Made by a program: the position numbers and the translations under genes. Shown here in pieces: positions 49,647 to 57,486 of a DNA stretch of 64,000 nt. The notes under the pieces are model-generated. The model saw only the letters and a program-made list of their open reading frames with translations. It was not told the DNA's origin and did not search any database. Numbering within the stretch: the first letter of the stretch is position 1; the number at the start of each line of letters is the position of its first letter. Origin of the DNA: an uncultured Flavobacteriaceae bacterium (GTDB lineage Bacteria > Bacteroidota > Bacteroidia > Flavobacteriales > Flavobacteriaceae); contig CAJXVT010000006.1 in NCBI GenBank assembly GCA_913062575.1, forward strand, positions 1-64,000, in the 5' to 3' direction.

Positions 49647-52010
49647 TTATATGAAACCGCCACCGCCACGTTTTTCGTTGTTATCTCTATTTCTTCTACG
49701 TTTAGCTTTGTTTTTTCCTCCACCAAATCTGTAGTTAAATCCAACACGAACTGTTCTGCTGTCTCCTCTAAATTGACCACTTTGTGTAAAAGGAGTGGTT
49801 GTGCTAAATCTAAATCTAGCAGTTCTAAAGATGTCGCTAGCGCTAAAAGTAATATCTCCTTTTCCTTTTAAAACTCTATAACTTCCACCCATATTTACCA
49901 TCCACATGTCTTTTGCATCAAATTGTAAGCTCTTGCTTGCTCCTCTAAACATGGTAAATAGTTGGAAACGTAAATTTTTAGTTGCTGTGAAACTGTTGCT
50001 TAATCGGATGTTGAAAGCAGTGTTTTTAACTTCACTTTGCACATTTGCTACAACTCCTCTTTGTGTTTGAGAATAGAAGTCTAAACTAGAATTTACTCTC
50101 CACCATTTTGCAAGTCTATAGCTTAAAGAAGCTTCAAATCCAAATCTATTGTTTGCATCAAAATTATCATCAGATTTTATTTGTTGAGTACCTGTTAGAT
50201 CATCCGGATCAGCATATAAAATTGTAGAAATTTCATCATTCACTCTTCTAAAGAAAGTACCTAAAGTTAATGATCCTCCTTTTATTTGTCTTGTATAGTT
50301 TACTTCAAATGAATTTGTAAATTGAGGTAATAAATCAGGGTTACCAAGTGATCTTACTAATGGAGTACTCCATTCTCTAATAGGGTTTACTTGTTGTATA
50401 GATGGTCTATCAACTCTTCTACTATAACTTACTTGGTATTGGTTTTTGTCTGATGGATTGAACGTAAAGAATGCTGAAGGATAGACACTAAAAATATCAC
50501 TTGAATATGTATTAAGGCCTACAGTTTCTTCATTAAATAAACCATCGACATTGTACTGCTCTAAACGGGCTCCAACTTGCATCGTAACTTTATCAAATTT
50601 ATGTCCATAATTGAAATATGCTGAATACATTTTACGATCATAAGTAAATGAAGAGTTGTTTGCATTTGTATTTTTATTTATGTTCTCAGTATTATTAATT
50701 CTGATTTCAGCTCCTAATTCTAATTTTCCATTTTTAGAAATTGGATTTGTATAGTCAATATTAAATAAAGTATTACTTCTTTCATTAGAGATATCTTCTA
50801 TTCCAGTATCTCTAGTTGCGTGTTCTGGAGAGTTTGAATCTGAAAAAGTAGCTTCTAATTCAAGATTATGTCCTTTTTTATCAAAATCTAATTTATAGTT
50901 TAAATTGTAAGCACTAGATCTAGAACCATCAGAAAGTGATGTAAATGGAGAGTCAATTAAAAGCGCTCCAGCTGGATTGAAAACTTTTGTAGATCCAGTT
51001 CCAACTCCGTCAGAAAAATTTTGTGTTGTGTAAACAGATAAGGTGTTTTTATCGTTCAAATACACATCAGCTCCTAATTTAATTAAGTGAGAAGTATTGT
51101 CATTGAAAAAAGCAAACTCTTGTCTTGAAGCGTTTGCTCCAGTTCTAGTAACGTTTCCAGCTCCACCGTTTTTACCTGAATTGTATCCGTAATTTGAGTA
51201 GAAATTTACTTTTCCTGTTTTGTAGTTCATATCTAAAGAACCATTGTAACGTGTGTTTTGACCAACAGTTACTCCTGTGTTAACAGAACCGTTAAAACCA
51301 ATATTTGCTCTTTTGTTTAAGATTATATTAATAATACCACTCATACCTTCTGGGTTGTATTTAGCAGATGGATTGGTGATTAATTCAATACTTTTTATAG
51401 AAGTAGAAGGAATTTGTCTTAACAATTGAGCAGTACTCATATTGGTTGGTTTTCCATCTACTAAAACTCTTACATTGCTATTTCCACGTAAGCTTAAAGC
51501 TCCAGTCTGGCTATCAACACTTACAGATTGTACGTTATTTAACAACTCAGAAGCTGTTGCTCCTGCTGCAGTTAAATCTTTACCTACATTAATTACTTTT
51601 CTGTCAATTTTTTGAACAACTGTAGAAACTTCTGCTCTAATTTGAACTTCGTCCAAAGTAGTTGCATCTTCAGATAAAGGAATAGTCCCTAAGTTAATTT
51701 TAGTGCTATTTCTTTTTACATTAATTTCTCTTGAAAAAGTTTTATATCCAATAAATTGAACTTCTACAAAACTAATTCCTTCAGGAATATTTTTGATTCT
51801 AAATTTTCCGTTTTCGTCGGTGATACCACCAGTAACAATTTTTTTGTTTGTGTCTCTAATTACAATATTTACATAAGGTAAGGTTTCTTTTGATTCTTGG
51901 TCTACTACTTTCCCAGATATGACTCCAGGTTTAGCGATTTTACTTTTATCCATTTGTGCAAATGTGTTCATGCTAAGGGTTAAGATAAAAAGTAGGATTA
52001 ATTTTTTCAT
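49647..52010 (-). CDS. Outer-membrane beta-barrel receptor (TonB-dependent-receptor-like)
   Basis: The 787-aa protein has a signal peptide (MKKLILLFILTLSMNTFAQ) and a carboxypeptidase-like N-domain (GKVVDQESKETLPYVNIVIRD) at 30-115. A plug-like domain at 120-240 contains VSTVVQKIDRKVINVGKDL and ELITNPSAKYNPEGMSGIINI, the signature of the OMP beta-barrel family (PF14905 type). The barrel ends at the C-terminus in a basic and Gly-rich tail (KRRRNRDN..., GGGGF). ATG 52010 is preferred to an upstream start because the leader is then normal. Ligand unknown. Divergent from the CoA-binding gene. Confidence 0.9.
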   Translation of the reverse strand: MKKLILLFILTLSMNTFAQMDKSKIAKPGVISGKVVDQESKETLPYVNIVIRDTNKKIVTGGITDENGKFRIKNIPEGISFVEVQFIGYKTFSREINVKRNSTKINLGTIPLSEDATTLDEVQIRAEVSTVVQKIDRKVINVGKDLTAAGATASELLNNVQSVSVDSQTGALSLRGNSNVRVLVDGKPTNMSTAQLLRQIPSTSIKSIELITNPSAKYNPEGMSGIINIILNKRANIGFNGSVNTGVTVGQNTRYNGSLDMNYKTGKVNFYSNYGYNSGKNGGAGNVTRTGANASRQEFAFFNDNTSHLIKLGADVYLNDKNTLSVYTTQNFSDGVGTGSTKVFNPAGALLIDSPFTSLSDGSRSSAYNLNYKLDFDKKGHNLELEATFSDSNSPEHATRDTGIEDISNERSNTLFNIDYTNPISKNGKLELGAEIRINNTENINKNTNANNSSFTYDRKMYSAYFNYGHKFDKVTMQVGARLEQYNVDGLFNEETVGLNTYSSDIFSVYPSAFFTFNPSDKNQYQVSYSRRVDRPSIQQVNPIREWSTPLVRSLGNPDLLPQFTNSFEVNYTRQIKGGSLTLGTFFRRVNDEISTILYADPDDLTGTQQIKSDDNFDANNRFGFEASLSYRLAKWWRVNSSLDFYSQTQRGVVANVQSEVKNTAFNIRLSNSFTATKNLRFQLFTMFRGASKSLQFDAKDMWMVNMGGSYRVLKGKGDITFSASDIFRTARFRFSTTTPFTQSGQFRGDSRTVRVGFNYRFGGGKNKAKRRRNRDNNEKRGGGGFI

Positions 52011-52051
52011 AATGTTATTTAAGTGTATTTTAAGTTGTTTTGATTTGATGC

Positions 52052-52079
52052 TTGGTAGACGTCTCAATTCGTATATTTG
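52052..52079 (+). promoter_or_regulatory. Candidate promoter of the CoA-binding protein gene
   Basis: TTG (52052-52054), 17 nt, TATATTTG (52072-52079), matching the flavobacterial consensus. The ATG at 52117 is 37 nt downstream. Confidence 0.5.
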
Positions 52080-52086
52080 TTACTAG

Positions 52087-52114
52087 CTTTAACAGTCTTT
52101 AACGTTTTCTTAAC
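52087..52114 (-). promoter_or_regulatory. Triple GTTAA direct repeat upstream of the receptor gene
   Basis: On the minus strand GTTAAGA, GTTAAAG and GTTAAAG recur at 11 and 10 bp intervals, one turn of the helix each. They lie about 80 nt upstream of the receptor start. Likely a regulator binding site. Confidence 0.45.
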
Positions 52115-52116
52115 AA

Positions 52117-52479
52117 ATGAAAAAATACACTTTAGTTCTCGGAGCCTCTGTAAATACTGATCGTTACTCGAATGCTGCCATACGAAAATTAAGGGCAAAA
52201 AAAAATGAAACTTTTGCCATCGGAAATATAAAAGGAACAGTTTTGGACGTAGAAATTTTTGATAAGAAGCAATTTTTTGAAAATATTGATACGGTTACTT
52301 TATACCTTAATCCAGAAAGACAGAAAGAATATTATGATTACATTTTAGCGTTAAATCCTAGAAGAGTAATTTTTAATCCTGGAACAGAAAATATAGAATT
52401 GATGAGCTTATTAAAAGAAAACAATATTAACTCAGAAGTAGCTTGTACTTTGGTGTTATTGAGCTCAAATCAGTACTAA
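52117..52479 (+). CDS. CoA-binding domain protein
   Basis: The 120-aa protein is a single Rossmann-like CoA-binding domain: KYTLVLGASVNTDRYSN near residues 3-19, the FDKKQFFENIDTVTLYLNP strand, and PRRVIFNPGTENIEL near 81-96. Members (CoA_binding_2) are of unknown function. The start is the first ATG. It is convergent with rnz (29-nt gap). Confidence 0.87.
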   Translation: MKKYTLVLGASVNTDRYSNAAIRKLRAKKNETFAIGNIKGTVLDVEIFDKKQFFENIDTVTLYLNPERQKEYYDYILALNPRRVIFNPGTENIELMSLLKENNINSEVACTLVLLSSNQY

Positions 52480-52508
52480 TAGAAATCGAATAATTAGAGT
52501 TTAAAAAT

Positions 52509-53423
52509 TTAGATTAAAACTTTTTTTCCTTCAGTTGCTAAAATTACATTTTCAAAAATGGCAGCTGCTTCTTCTTTAAAAAGTTCAATGTTTTGATATC
52601 TACTAGAATAATGCCCAATAATCAATTGGTTTACATTGGCAAGAGCAGCTATTTGCGCTGCTTGTTTGGCTGTAGAATGTTTTGTTTTTTTTGCTAAATC
52701 TTCTCTATCACTTAAAAAAGTAGCTTCATGGTACAATAAATCTACATTTTTTATAATAGGAACGATATCTTCTTTGTAAGAAGTGTCACTACAAAAAGCA
52801 TAGCTTTTTGTTTTAGGTGGTGGTAATGTTAATTCTTCATTTTTCACTACTTCTCCACTTTCTAATATATAGTCTTTACCAGCTTTGATGTTGTGATAAT
52901 CACAGGTTTCTATTTCTGGATATTGCTGTACATTTTCTATATGTAGTTTTTTCTGCCCAGTTTTTTCTTTGAATAAAAACCCATTTGTATATACTCTGTG
53001 ATTTAATGGTATTGTTGTAACGGAAACCTTATCATCTTCAAAAATCAACTCACTTTCTTTAGAGATTAATTCGTGGTAAATGATTTCGAACTTCGAATAT
53101 GATTTTGAAACTTTTAATTGTAAAGTAGTTACTTGTTTTAATCCTTTTGGACCATAAATATGTAGCTCTTTTTCTCGGTTTAAAATTCCGAAAGTAGAAA
53201 TTAAGCCTATCAATCCAAAAAAATGATCGCCGTGTAAATGAGAAATAAATATCTGATTTATTTTCGAAAACCCAACCTTATGTTTTCGCATTTGACGTTG
53301 AGTACCTTCTCCGCAATCAATTAAAAAATGACGATTGTTTATTTCTAAATATTGAGAAGTCGGATGAGCATTTACTCTTGGTGTAGCAGAGTGGCAACCT
53401 AAAATAGTTAGCTCTAAACTCAT
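52509..53423 (-). CDS. rnz: Ribonuclease Z
   Basis: The 304-aa protein is a metallo-beta-lactamase-fold nuclease with H62, H64, D66, H67 (SHLHGDHFFG) and the LGCHSATPR N-terminus. The C-terminal part has SDTSYKEDIV near 210, LLYHEATFLSD near 225 and LIIGHYSSRY near 265. RNase Z trims tRNA precursors at the 3' end. It overlaps the T9SS-domain gene by 4 nt and ends the pyrR operon. Confidence 0.95.
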   Translation of the reverse strand: MSLELTILGCHSATPRVNAHPTSQYLEINNRHFLIDCGEGTQRQMRKHKVGFSKINQIFISHLHGDHFFGLIGLISTFGILNREKELHIYGPKGLKQVTTLQLKVSKSYSKFEIIYHELISKESELIFEDDKVSVTTIPLNHRVYTNGFLFKEKTGQKKLHIENVQQYPEIETCDYHNIKAGKDYILESGEVVKNEELTLPPPKTKSYAFCSDTSYKEDIVPIIKNVDLLYHEATFLSDREDLAKKTKHSTAKQAAQIAALANVNQLIIGHYSSRYQNIELFKEEAAAIFENVILATEGKKVLI

Positions 53424-53737
53424 TTGATAACAAAGCGTTTAGAAATAATTTCTTTTCTAGTTTGGATTGCGTAAATGTACATTCCGGATTGTAAATTATT
53501 TCTATTAAAAAAAATCTTATTTAAACCAACCTTTGCTGTGTATGTTTTTTTGAAAACCGTTTTTCCTAAAACATTTTTTATGATTAAAAATATAGGTTGC
53601 TTACTTTTTGATTGAAATTGAATTGTAGCTGAGCTATAAAATGGATTTGGTCCAATAGTTAATTTCTGCAGTGTTTTTTGAGAAAAAACAGCAGTAGAGA
53701 GATATAAAAAAGTAATAAAAAGTAATTTTTTTACCAT
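53420..53737 (-). CDS. Small secreted protein consisting of a T9SS sorting domain
   Basis: The 105-aa protein has a signal peptide (residues 1-19, FSQ) and is otherwise only a type A T9SS C-terminal sorting domain: LTIGPNPFYSSATIQFQ near 26-42, VLGKTVFKKTYTA near 62-74, LNKIFFNRNNLQSGMYIYAI near 78-97 and the terminal KRFVIK. No passenger domain is present. It lies in the pyrR-pyrB operon between the STAS-like gene and rnz. Confidence 0.85.
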   Translation of the reverse strand: MVKKLLFITFLYLSTAVFSQKTLQKLTIGPNPFYSSATIQFQSKSKQPIFLIIKNVLGKTVFKKTYTAKVGLNKIFFNRNNLQSGMYIYAIQTRKEIISKRFVIK

Positions 53738-53748
53738 CCAAATTTCAT

Positions 53749-54081
53749 TTAAAAGCCTAAATCTCGTTCAATGGCATCCATTTCAAGAACATCTTCGGCT
53801 TCGGTTAGCGTTGGAACTATATTAATCTCATCAGGGATTTCATCAATATCAATTCCGTTACAAATAACCACAAAAGATATGCCATTGCTTCTATATTTTG
53901 TAGCTATATCCAAAAATAAAGACAAATTTTGAGTTGTTGTGTTAAGATTTTCAGAAAGTTGAAGAATCGTATGGATTTTAGGTGTTATATTGTATGCTGA
54001 CTTAAAATTATTAAAGAAGTCAGAGAAAGAATTTTCAGTTGAGGTGATCAACGAATAGTCTGTTTTGTTAGAAATGTCCAT
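53749..54081 (-). CDS. Probable STAS-like domain protein
   Basis: The 110-aa soluble protein is alpha/beta, and the conserved end TEAEDVLEMDAIERDLGF is one I associate with flavobacterial proteins coded next to rnz and pyrB. The size and the ISFVVICNGIDIDEIPD strand fit a STAS (anti-anti-sigma) domain, but I see no clear phospho-serine. Function is not established. It lies 11 nt before the T9SS gene and 36 nt after pyrB. Confidence 0.7.
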   Translation of the reverse strand: MDISNKTDYSLITSTENSFSDFFNNFKSAYNITPKIHTILQLSENLNTTTQNLSLFLDIATKYRSNGISFVVICNGIDIDEIPDEINIVPTLTEAEDVLEMDAIERDLGF

Positions 54082-54117
54082 ACTTAAGGAGTTTAAGTAA
54101 GTTAAAAATACTAAAAT

Positions 54118-55047
54118 TTATCTTTTAATCTGTTGTGCCAGCAAATAAATAACTGCCATTCTAACTGCAACCCCATTTTCTACTTGGTTTAAGATAATAG
54201 AATTGCTAGAATCTGCGACATCACTAGTAATTTCTACTCCACGATTTATTGGTCCTGGATGCATAATGATTACCTTTTTATCTAAGCTGTCTAAGATTTG
54301 TTGGTTGATTCCGAATAGTTGTGTGTATTCTCTTGTTGATGGAAAATATTTTACATCCATTCTTTCGTGTTGTACACGCAAAACGTTTGCTACATCACAC
54401 CATTCAAGGGCCTTTTTTAAGTTGGTTTCTACTCCAACTCCTAAGCTAGAAATGTATTTAGGAATTAATGTTGTTGGTCCGCAAACTTTTACTTCTGCTC
54501 CTTGTAATTGTAGTGCGAAAATATTTGACAACGCAACTCTAGAGTGTAAAACATCTCCTACAATTACAATCTTTTTGCCTTTTACACTTCCTAATCTTTC
54601 TCTGATAGAATACGAATCTAACAATGCTTGTGTTGGATGTTCGTGTGTTCCATCACCAGCATTAATAATTTTAGCATCTACATGTTTAGATAAGAAAACT
54701 CCGGCTCCAACATTTGGATGACGCATTACAACAATATCTACTTTCATAGATAGGATATTGTTTACAGTGTCAATTAAAGTTTCTCCTTTTTTTACGGAAG
54801 ACTGACTTGCGGAGAAGTTTATTACATCTGCAGATAATCGTTTTTCTGCAAGCTCAAAAGATAATTTTGTTCTTGTACTATTCTCAAAAAATAAATTGGC
54901 AATGGTAATGTCTCTTAGAGAAGGAACTTTTTTAATGGGTCTATTGATAACTTCTTTAAAATGATCGGCAGTCTCAAAAATAAGATCAATATCATTTTTG
55001 TTTAGATATTTTATGCCTAATAAATGGTCTACGCTTAATTGCTTCAT
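54118..55047 (-). CDS. pyrB: Aspartate carbamoyltransferase catalytic subunit
   Basis: The 309-aa protein has the carbamoyl-phosphate-binding S57-T58-R59-T60 (FFENSTRTKLSFE). HEHPTQALLDSYSIRE near 135-150 and MHPGPINRGVEI near 265-276 mark the aspartate-binding domain. It makes N-carbamoyl-aspartate, the first committed step of pyrimidine synthesis. No pyrI regulatory-subunit gene lies next to it. It begins 1 nt after pyrR. Confidence 0.96.
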   Translation of the reverse strand: MKQLSVDHLLGIKYLNKNDIDLIFETADHFKEVINRPIKKVPSLRDITIANLFFENSTRTKLSFELAEKRLSADVINFSASQSSVKKGETLIDTVNNILSMKVDIVVMRHPNVGAGVFLSKHVDAKIINAGDGTHEHPTQALLDSYSIRERLGSVKGKKIVIVGDVLHSRVALSNIFALQLQGAEVKVCGPTTLIPKYISSLGVGVETNLKKALEWCDVANVLRVQHERMDVKYFPSTREYTQLFGINQQILDSLDKKVIIMHPGPINRGVEITSDVADSSNSIILNQVENGVAVRMAVIYLLAQQIKR

Positions 55048-55048
55048 T

Positions 55049-55591
55049 TTATATGTTGTCTTCTATATAAACTACGTCTTTGTTGTGTGTTTCTTTCCAG
55101 CAAACTTTTACTTTTTCTTGATTGATTGCATCAACCTGTCTTCCTTTATAATTAGGTTGAATTGGTAAGTGTCTACTAAAACGTCTATCAATCAACACTA
55201 AAAGTTCTACTAAATTAGGTCTTCCAAAATCGTTTATTGCAGAGAGTCCTGCTCTTATGCTTCTTCCAGAAAATAAGACGTCGTCTATTAAAACCACGTT
55301 TTTATCTTCAATTAAAAAGTCGATTTCAGTACTGTTTGCATCTAAAGGTGCGTCTCTTCGTCTAAAATCATCTCGGTAAAACGTAATGTCTAATAAGCCT
55401 AGTTTTAAATCTTTGATGTGATATTCGTTTGTTAATAAATCTTTTAATCTATTAGCCAGGTAAATACCTCTTGGTTGTAGACCAATTAAGACAGTATTAG
55501 AAAAATCGTTGTGGTTTTCGATAAGCTGACAAGCTAGTCGATGTAGGATGATTTCAATTTCTTTCGAGTTTAATAAAACTTTTGAGCTCAT
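55049..55591 (-). CDS. pyrR: PyrR pyrimidine-operon regulator / uracil phosphoribosyltransferase
   Basis: The 180-aa protein has the PRTase motif VVLIDDVLFSGRSIRAG at about residues 99-115 and IGLQPRGIYLANRL near 36-49. In Gram-positives PyrR binds pyr mRNA and causes attenuation; its uracil phosphoribosyltransferase activity is often present too. It is the first gene of the operon pyrR-pyrB-STAS-T9SS-rnz. The leader shows two small hairpins, one followed by T6 just before the ATG. Confidence 0.92.
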   Translation of the reverse strand: MSSKVLLNSKEIEIILHRLACQLIENHNDFSNTVLIGLQPRGIYLANRLKDLLTNEYHIKDLKLGLLDITFYRDDFRRRDAPLDANSTEIDFLIEDKNVVLIDDVLFSGRSIRAGLSAINDFGRPNLVELLVLIDRRFSRHLPIQPNYKGRQVDAINQEKVKVCWKETHNKDVVYIEDNI

Positions 55592-55602
55592 AAGAAAAAA
55601 GG

Positions 55603-55638
55603 TCCAAATTTTATTTGGAATAAATCAGTTAAACTGAT
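55603..55638 (-). promoter_or_regulatory. Leader hairpins of pyrR, terminator-like
   Basis: On the minus strand ATCAGTTTAACTGAT (55624-55638) is followed by TCCAAAT-AAA-ATTTGGA (55603-55619). CC and TTTTTT follow, ending 3 nt before the ATG. The second hairpin with its T6 tract has the look of an attenuator. Confidence 0.5.
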
Positions 55639-55651
55639 AATTAATGTTAAG

Positions 55652-55682
55652 CAAAACTAATGTAAATAAAAGAAATCGCAAA
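55652..55682 (-). promoter_or_regulatory. Consensus promoter of the pyrR operon
   Basis: On the minus strand TTTG (55679-55682), 19 nt, TAGTTTTG (55652-55659), an exact match to the Bacteroidota TTTG-N19..21-TAnnTTTG consensus. It lies 61 nt before the ATG. Confidence 0.65.
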
Positions 55683-55895
55683 ACTTTAAACGATTGCTTT
55701 TTAGAAATCACTTCTATTTTGTTAATTAATTTGTTGAAAAGTAAAACATTTTTATTAAAAGTGGTATAAGACTTGTAGTACTTTTAAATAAGTAATACAA
55801 TCAGAGTCATTTGATGAATTATTACAGCTTGTTTAATCAAATGAAACTATAGAAAGGAGTTTTGTTTTTCTGTTTCATGATAAAATTGGAAGCCT

Positions 55896-57266
55896 ATGTC
55901 ACTTTTAAAGTTCGAATCCATGTTAAAGACTAATAATGTGTATTTCTTTGACTCTGTTGAGTTTGAAGAGATAATTCAGCATTATTTAGACTCTGGAAAA
56001 CATTCATTAGCCAACAAAGCAGTTAAGTTAGGTTTAGAGCAGCACCCATCATCAGTGCTTTTGAAACTATTAAAAGTTGAGCTGTTAATTTTTGAAGATA
56101 AATTACAAAATGCAACAACTTTAATCGTCGAAATAGAAGCGATTGAGCCAAACAACGAAGACCTGCTTATTCAGAAATCAACAATTTTGTCAAAAGACAA
56201 CAAACATGTTGAAGCAATAAATACACTAAAAAAGATTTTAGCCTTTACAGATGAGCCAGTAGATATTTGGTCAATGATTGGTATGGAATACCTGTATTTA
56301 GATGATTTCGAGAATGCACGTTTAAATTTCGCCAACTGTATTGATGTAGATTTTGAAGACTATTCTTCGTTATATAACGTAGTGTATTGTTTTGATATGG
56401 AGAATAACCATGAAGAAGCAGTTGAATTTTTAAAGGCATATATTGATACAAATCCATACTGCGAGGTTGCTTGGCATCAATTAGGACGTCAATATTTTGT
56501 ATTGAACAGATTTAAAGAAGCATTAAGAGCTTTTGATTTTGCTGTAATAATTGATGAAAGCTTTATTGGTGGTTATTTAGAGAAAGCAAAAACATTAGAG
56601 GAATTAAAAGAATATGAAGAAGCAATTCAGAATTACCTAATAACCTTAGAATTAGATGATCCTACTGCATTTGTATATGTTAGAACAGGAGAATGTTACC
56701 GGGAGTTAGGAGATTATGAAACAGCTATTAAGTATTATAAAAAAGCGGTTCACGAAGATCCTTTGTTAGATAAAGGTTGGTTGCTATTAACCAATTTGTA
56801 TCAAGAAGATAAGCAATATCAAAAAGCATTGTACTATATCACAAAAGCATTGAATATAGATGATAATAATGCTGTGTTTTGGCGCAAATATGCCGAGATA
56901 AATTTAAAACTAAATTTTTATGAAGAAGCTGTAAAAGCATTTTATAAATGTTTAGAAATAGAAGATACTTCTATGGAGATTTATGTAGGATTGGCAGATG
57001 TATTATTGTTTTTAGGTGATTTTGAAGATGCCTTAAAAATAATGGTAAAGGCCAAAAATCAATACAAGCAATTTGCAGAGATAGAGTATCGTTTGTGTGG
57101 CTTGTTTATGTTAACACATAAAGAAAAATACAGTTTACTTCATTTAAAAAACGGATTGGCTATTGATGCTGAATACCGAGAGATTATAAAAGAATTGTAT
57201 CCTACAGTTTTTGATAATGAAAAAGTACAAAAAATAATACATAATTATCTAAAAGCTACAGAGTAG
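55896..57266 (+). CDS. Cytosolic tetratricopeptide repeat protein
   Basis: The 456-aa protein is built from TPR repeats. An example is AWHQLGRQYFVLNRFKEALRAFDFAVIIDESFI near 193-225. Further repeats recur about every 34 residues (AFVYVRTGECYRELGDYETAIKYYKKAVHEDP near 263-293; GWLLLTNLYQEDKQYQKALYYITKALNID near 297-325; IYVGLADVLLFLGDFEDALKIM near 365-386). There is no signal peptide or membrane segment. It probably acts as a protein-protein scaffold. It is a single-gene unit with a terminator. Confidence 0.88.
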   Translation: MSLLKFESMLKTNNVYFFDSVEFEEIIQHYLDSGKHSLANKAVKLGLEQHPSSVLLKLLKVELLIFEDKLQNATTLIVEIEAIEPNNEDLLIQKSTILSKDNKHVEAINTLKKILAFTDEPVDIWSMIGMEYLYLDDFENARLNFANCIDVDFEDYSSLYNVVYCFDMENNHEEAVEFLKAYIDTNPYCEVAWHQLGRQYFVLNRFKEALRAFDFAVIIDESFIGGYLEKAKTLEELKEYEEAIQNYLITLELDDPTAFVYVRTGECYRELGDYETAIKYYKKAVHEDPLLDKGWLLLTNLYQEDKQYQKALYYITKALNIDDNNAVFWRKYAEINLKLNFYEEAVKAFYKCLEIEDTSMEIYVGLADVLLFLGDFEDALKIMVKAKNQYKQFAEIEYRLCGLFMLTHKEKYSLLHLKNGLAIDAEYREIIKELYPTVFDNEKVQKIIHNYLKATE

Positions 57267-57287
57267 TAGCAATAATTTTGAAAAATG

Positions 57288-57318
57288 AAAACCGAGTTTG
57301 TCAGCTCGGTTTTTTTTT
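57288..57318 (+). terminator. Intrinsic terminator of the TPR gene
   Basis: The stem AAACCGAG / CTCGGTTT with an 8-nt loop is followed by a run of T, 22 nt after the stop. Confidence 0.85.
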
Positions 57319-57486
57319 CAAGCAAAAGAGACGGTACTTTTTATTATTTTAGTTAAATATTTTGTTATAAGGGCCTGTACTTCAGAGGACACTTAATCTG
57401 TTTAGAAATAGAAAGGACTTTTTGTTTTCTTATTAATTATAAACATTAAATAATTACTTGAGATATTTAATCGTATTATTGTAATA

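Larger units (their letters stand above)
55592..55895. other. Intergenic region with pyrR promoter and leader
   Basis: This 304-nt stretch between divergent pyrR and the TPR gene holds the pyrR promoter (55652-55682), two leader hairpins, and near 55839-55880 an inverted repeat (ATGAAAC...GTTTCAT) upstream of the TPR gene. No RNA gene was recognised. Confidence 0.55.

Noticed and set aside
52011-52067. Upstream start for the outer-membrane receptor
   Set aside because: The 19 extra residues precede a good signal peptide and run into the divergent promoter region of the CoA-binding gene.
54203-54721. 172-codon frame antisense to pyrB
   Set aside because: It lies entirely on the opposite strand of a highly conserved gene and has no recognisable motifs.
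55592-55660. Classical Firmicutes PyrR-binding loop before pyrR
   Set aside because: No AGUCC-n-GnGAGGYU-like loop is present, so only a general attenuator-like structure was reported.
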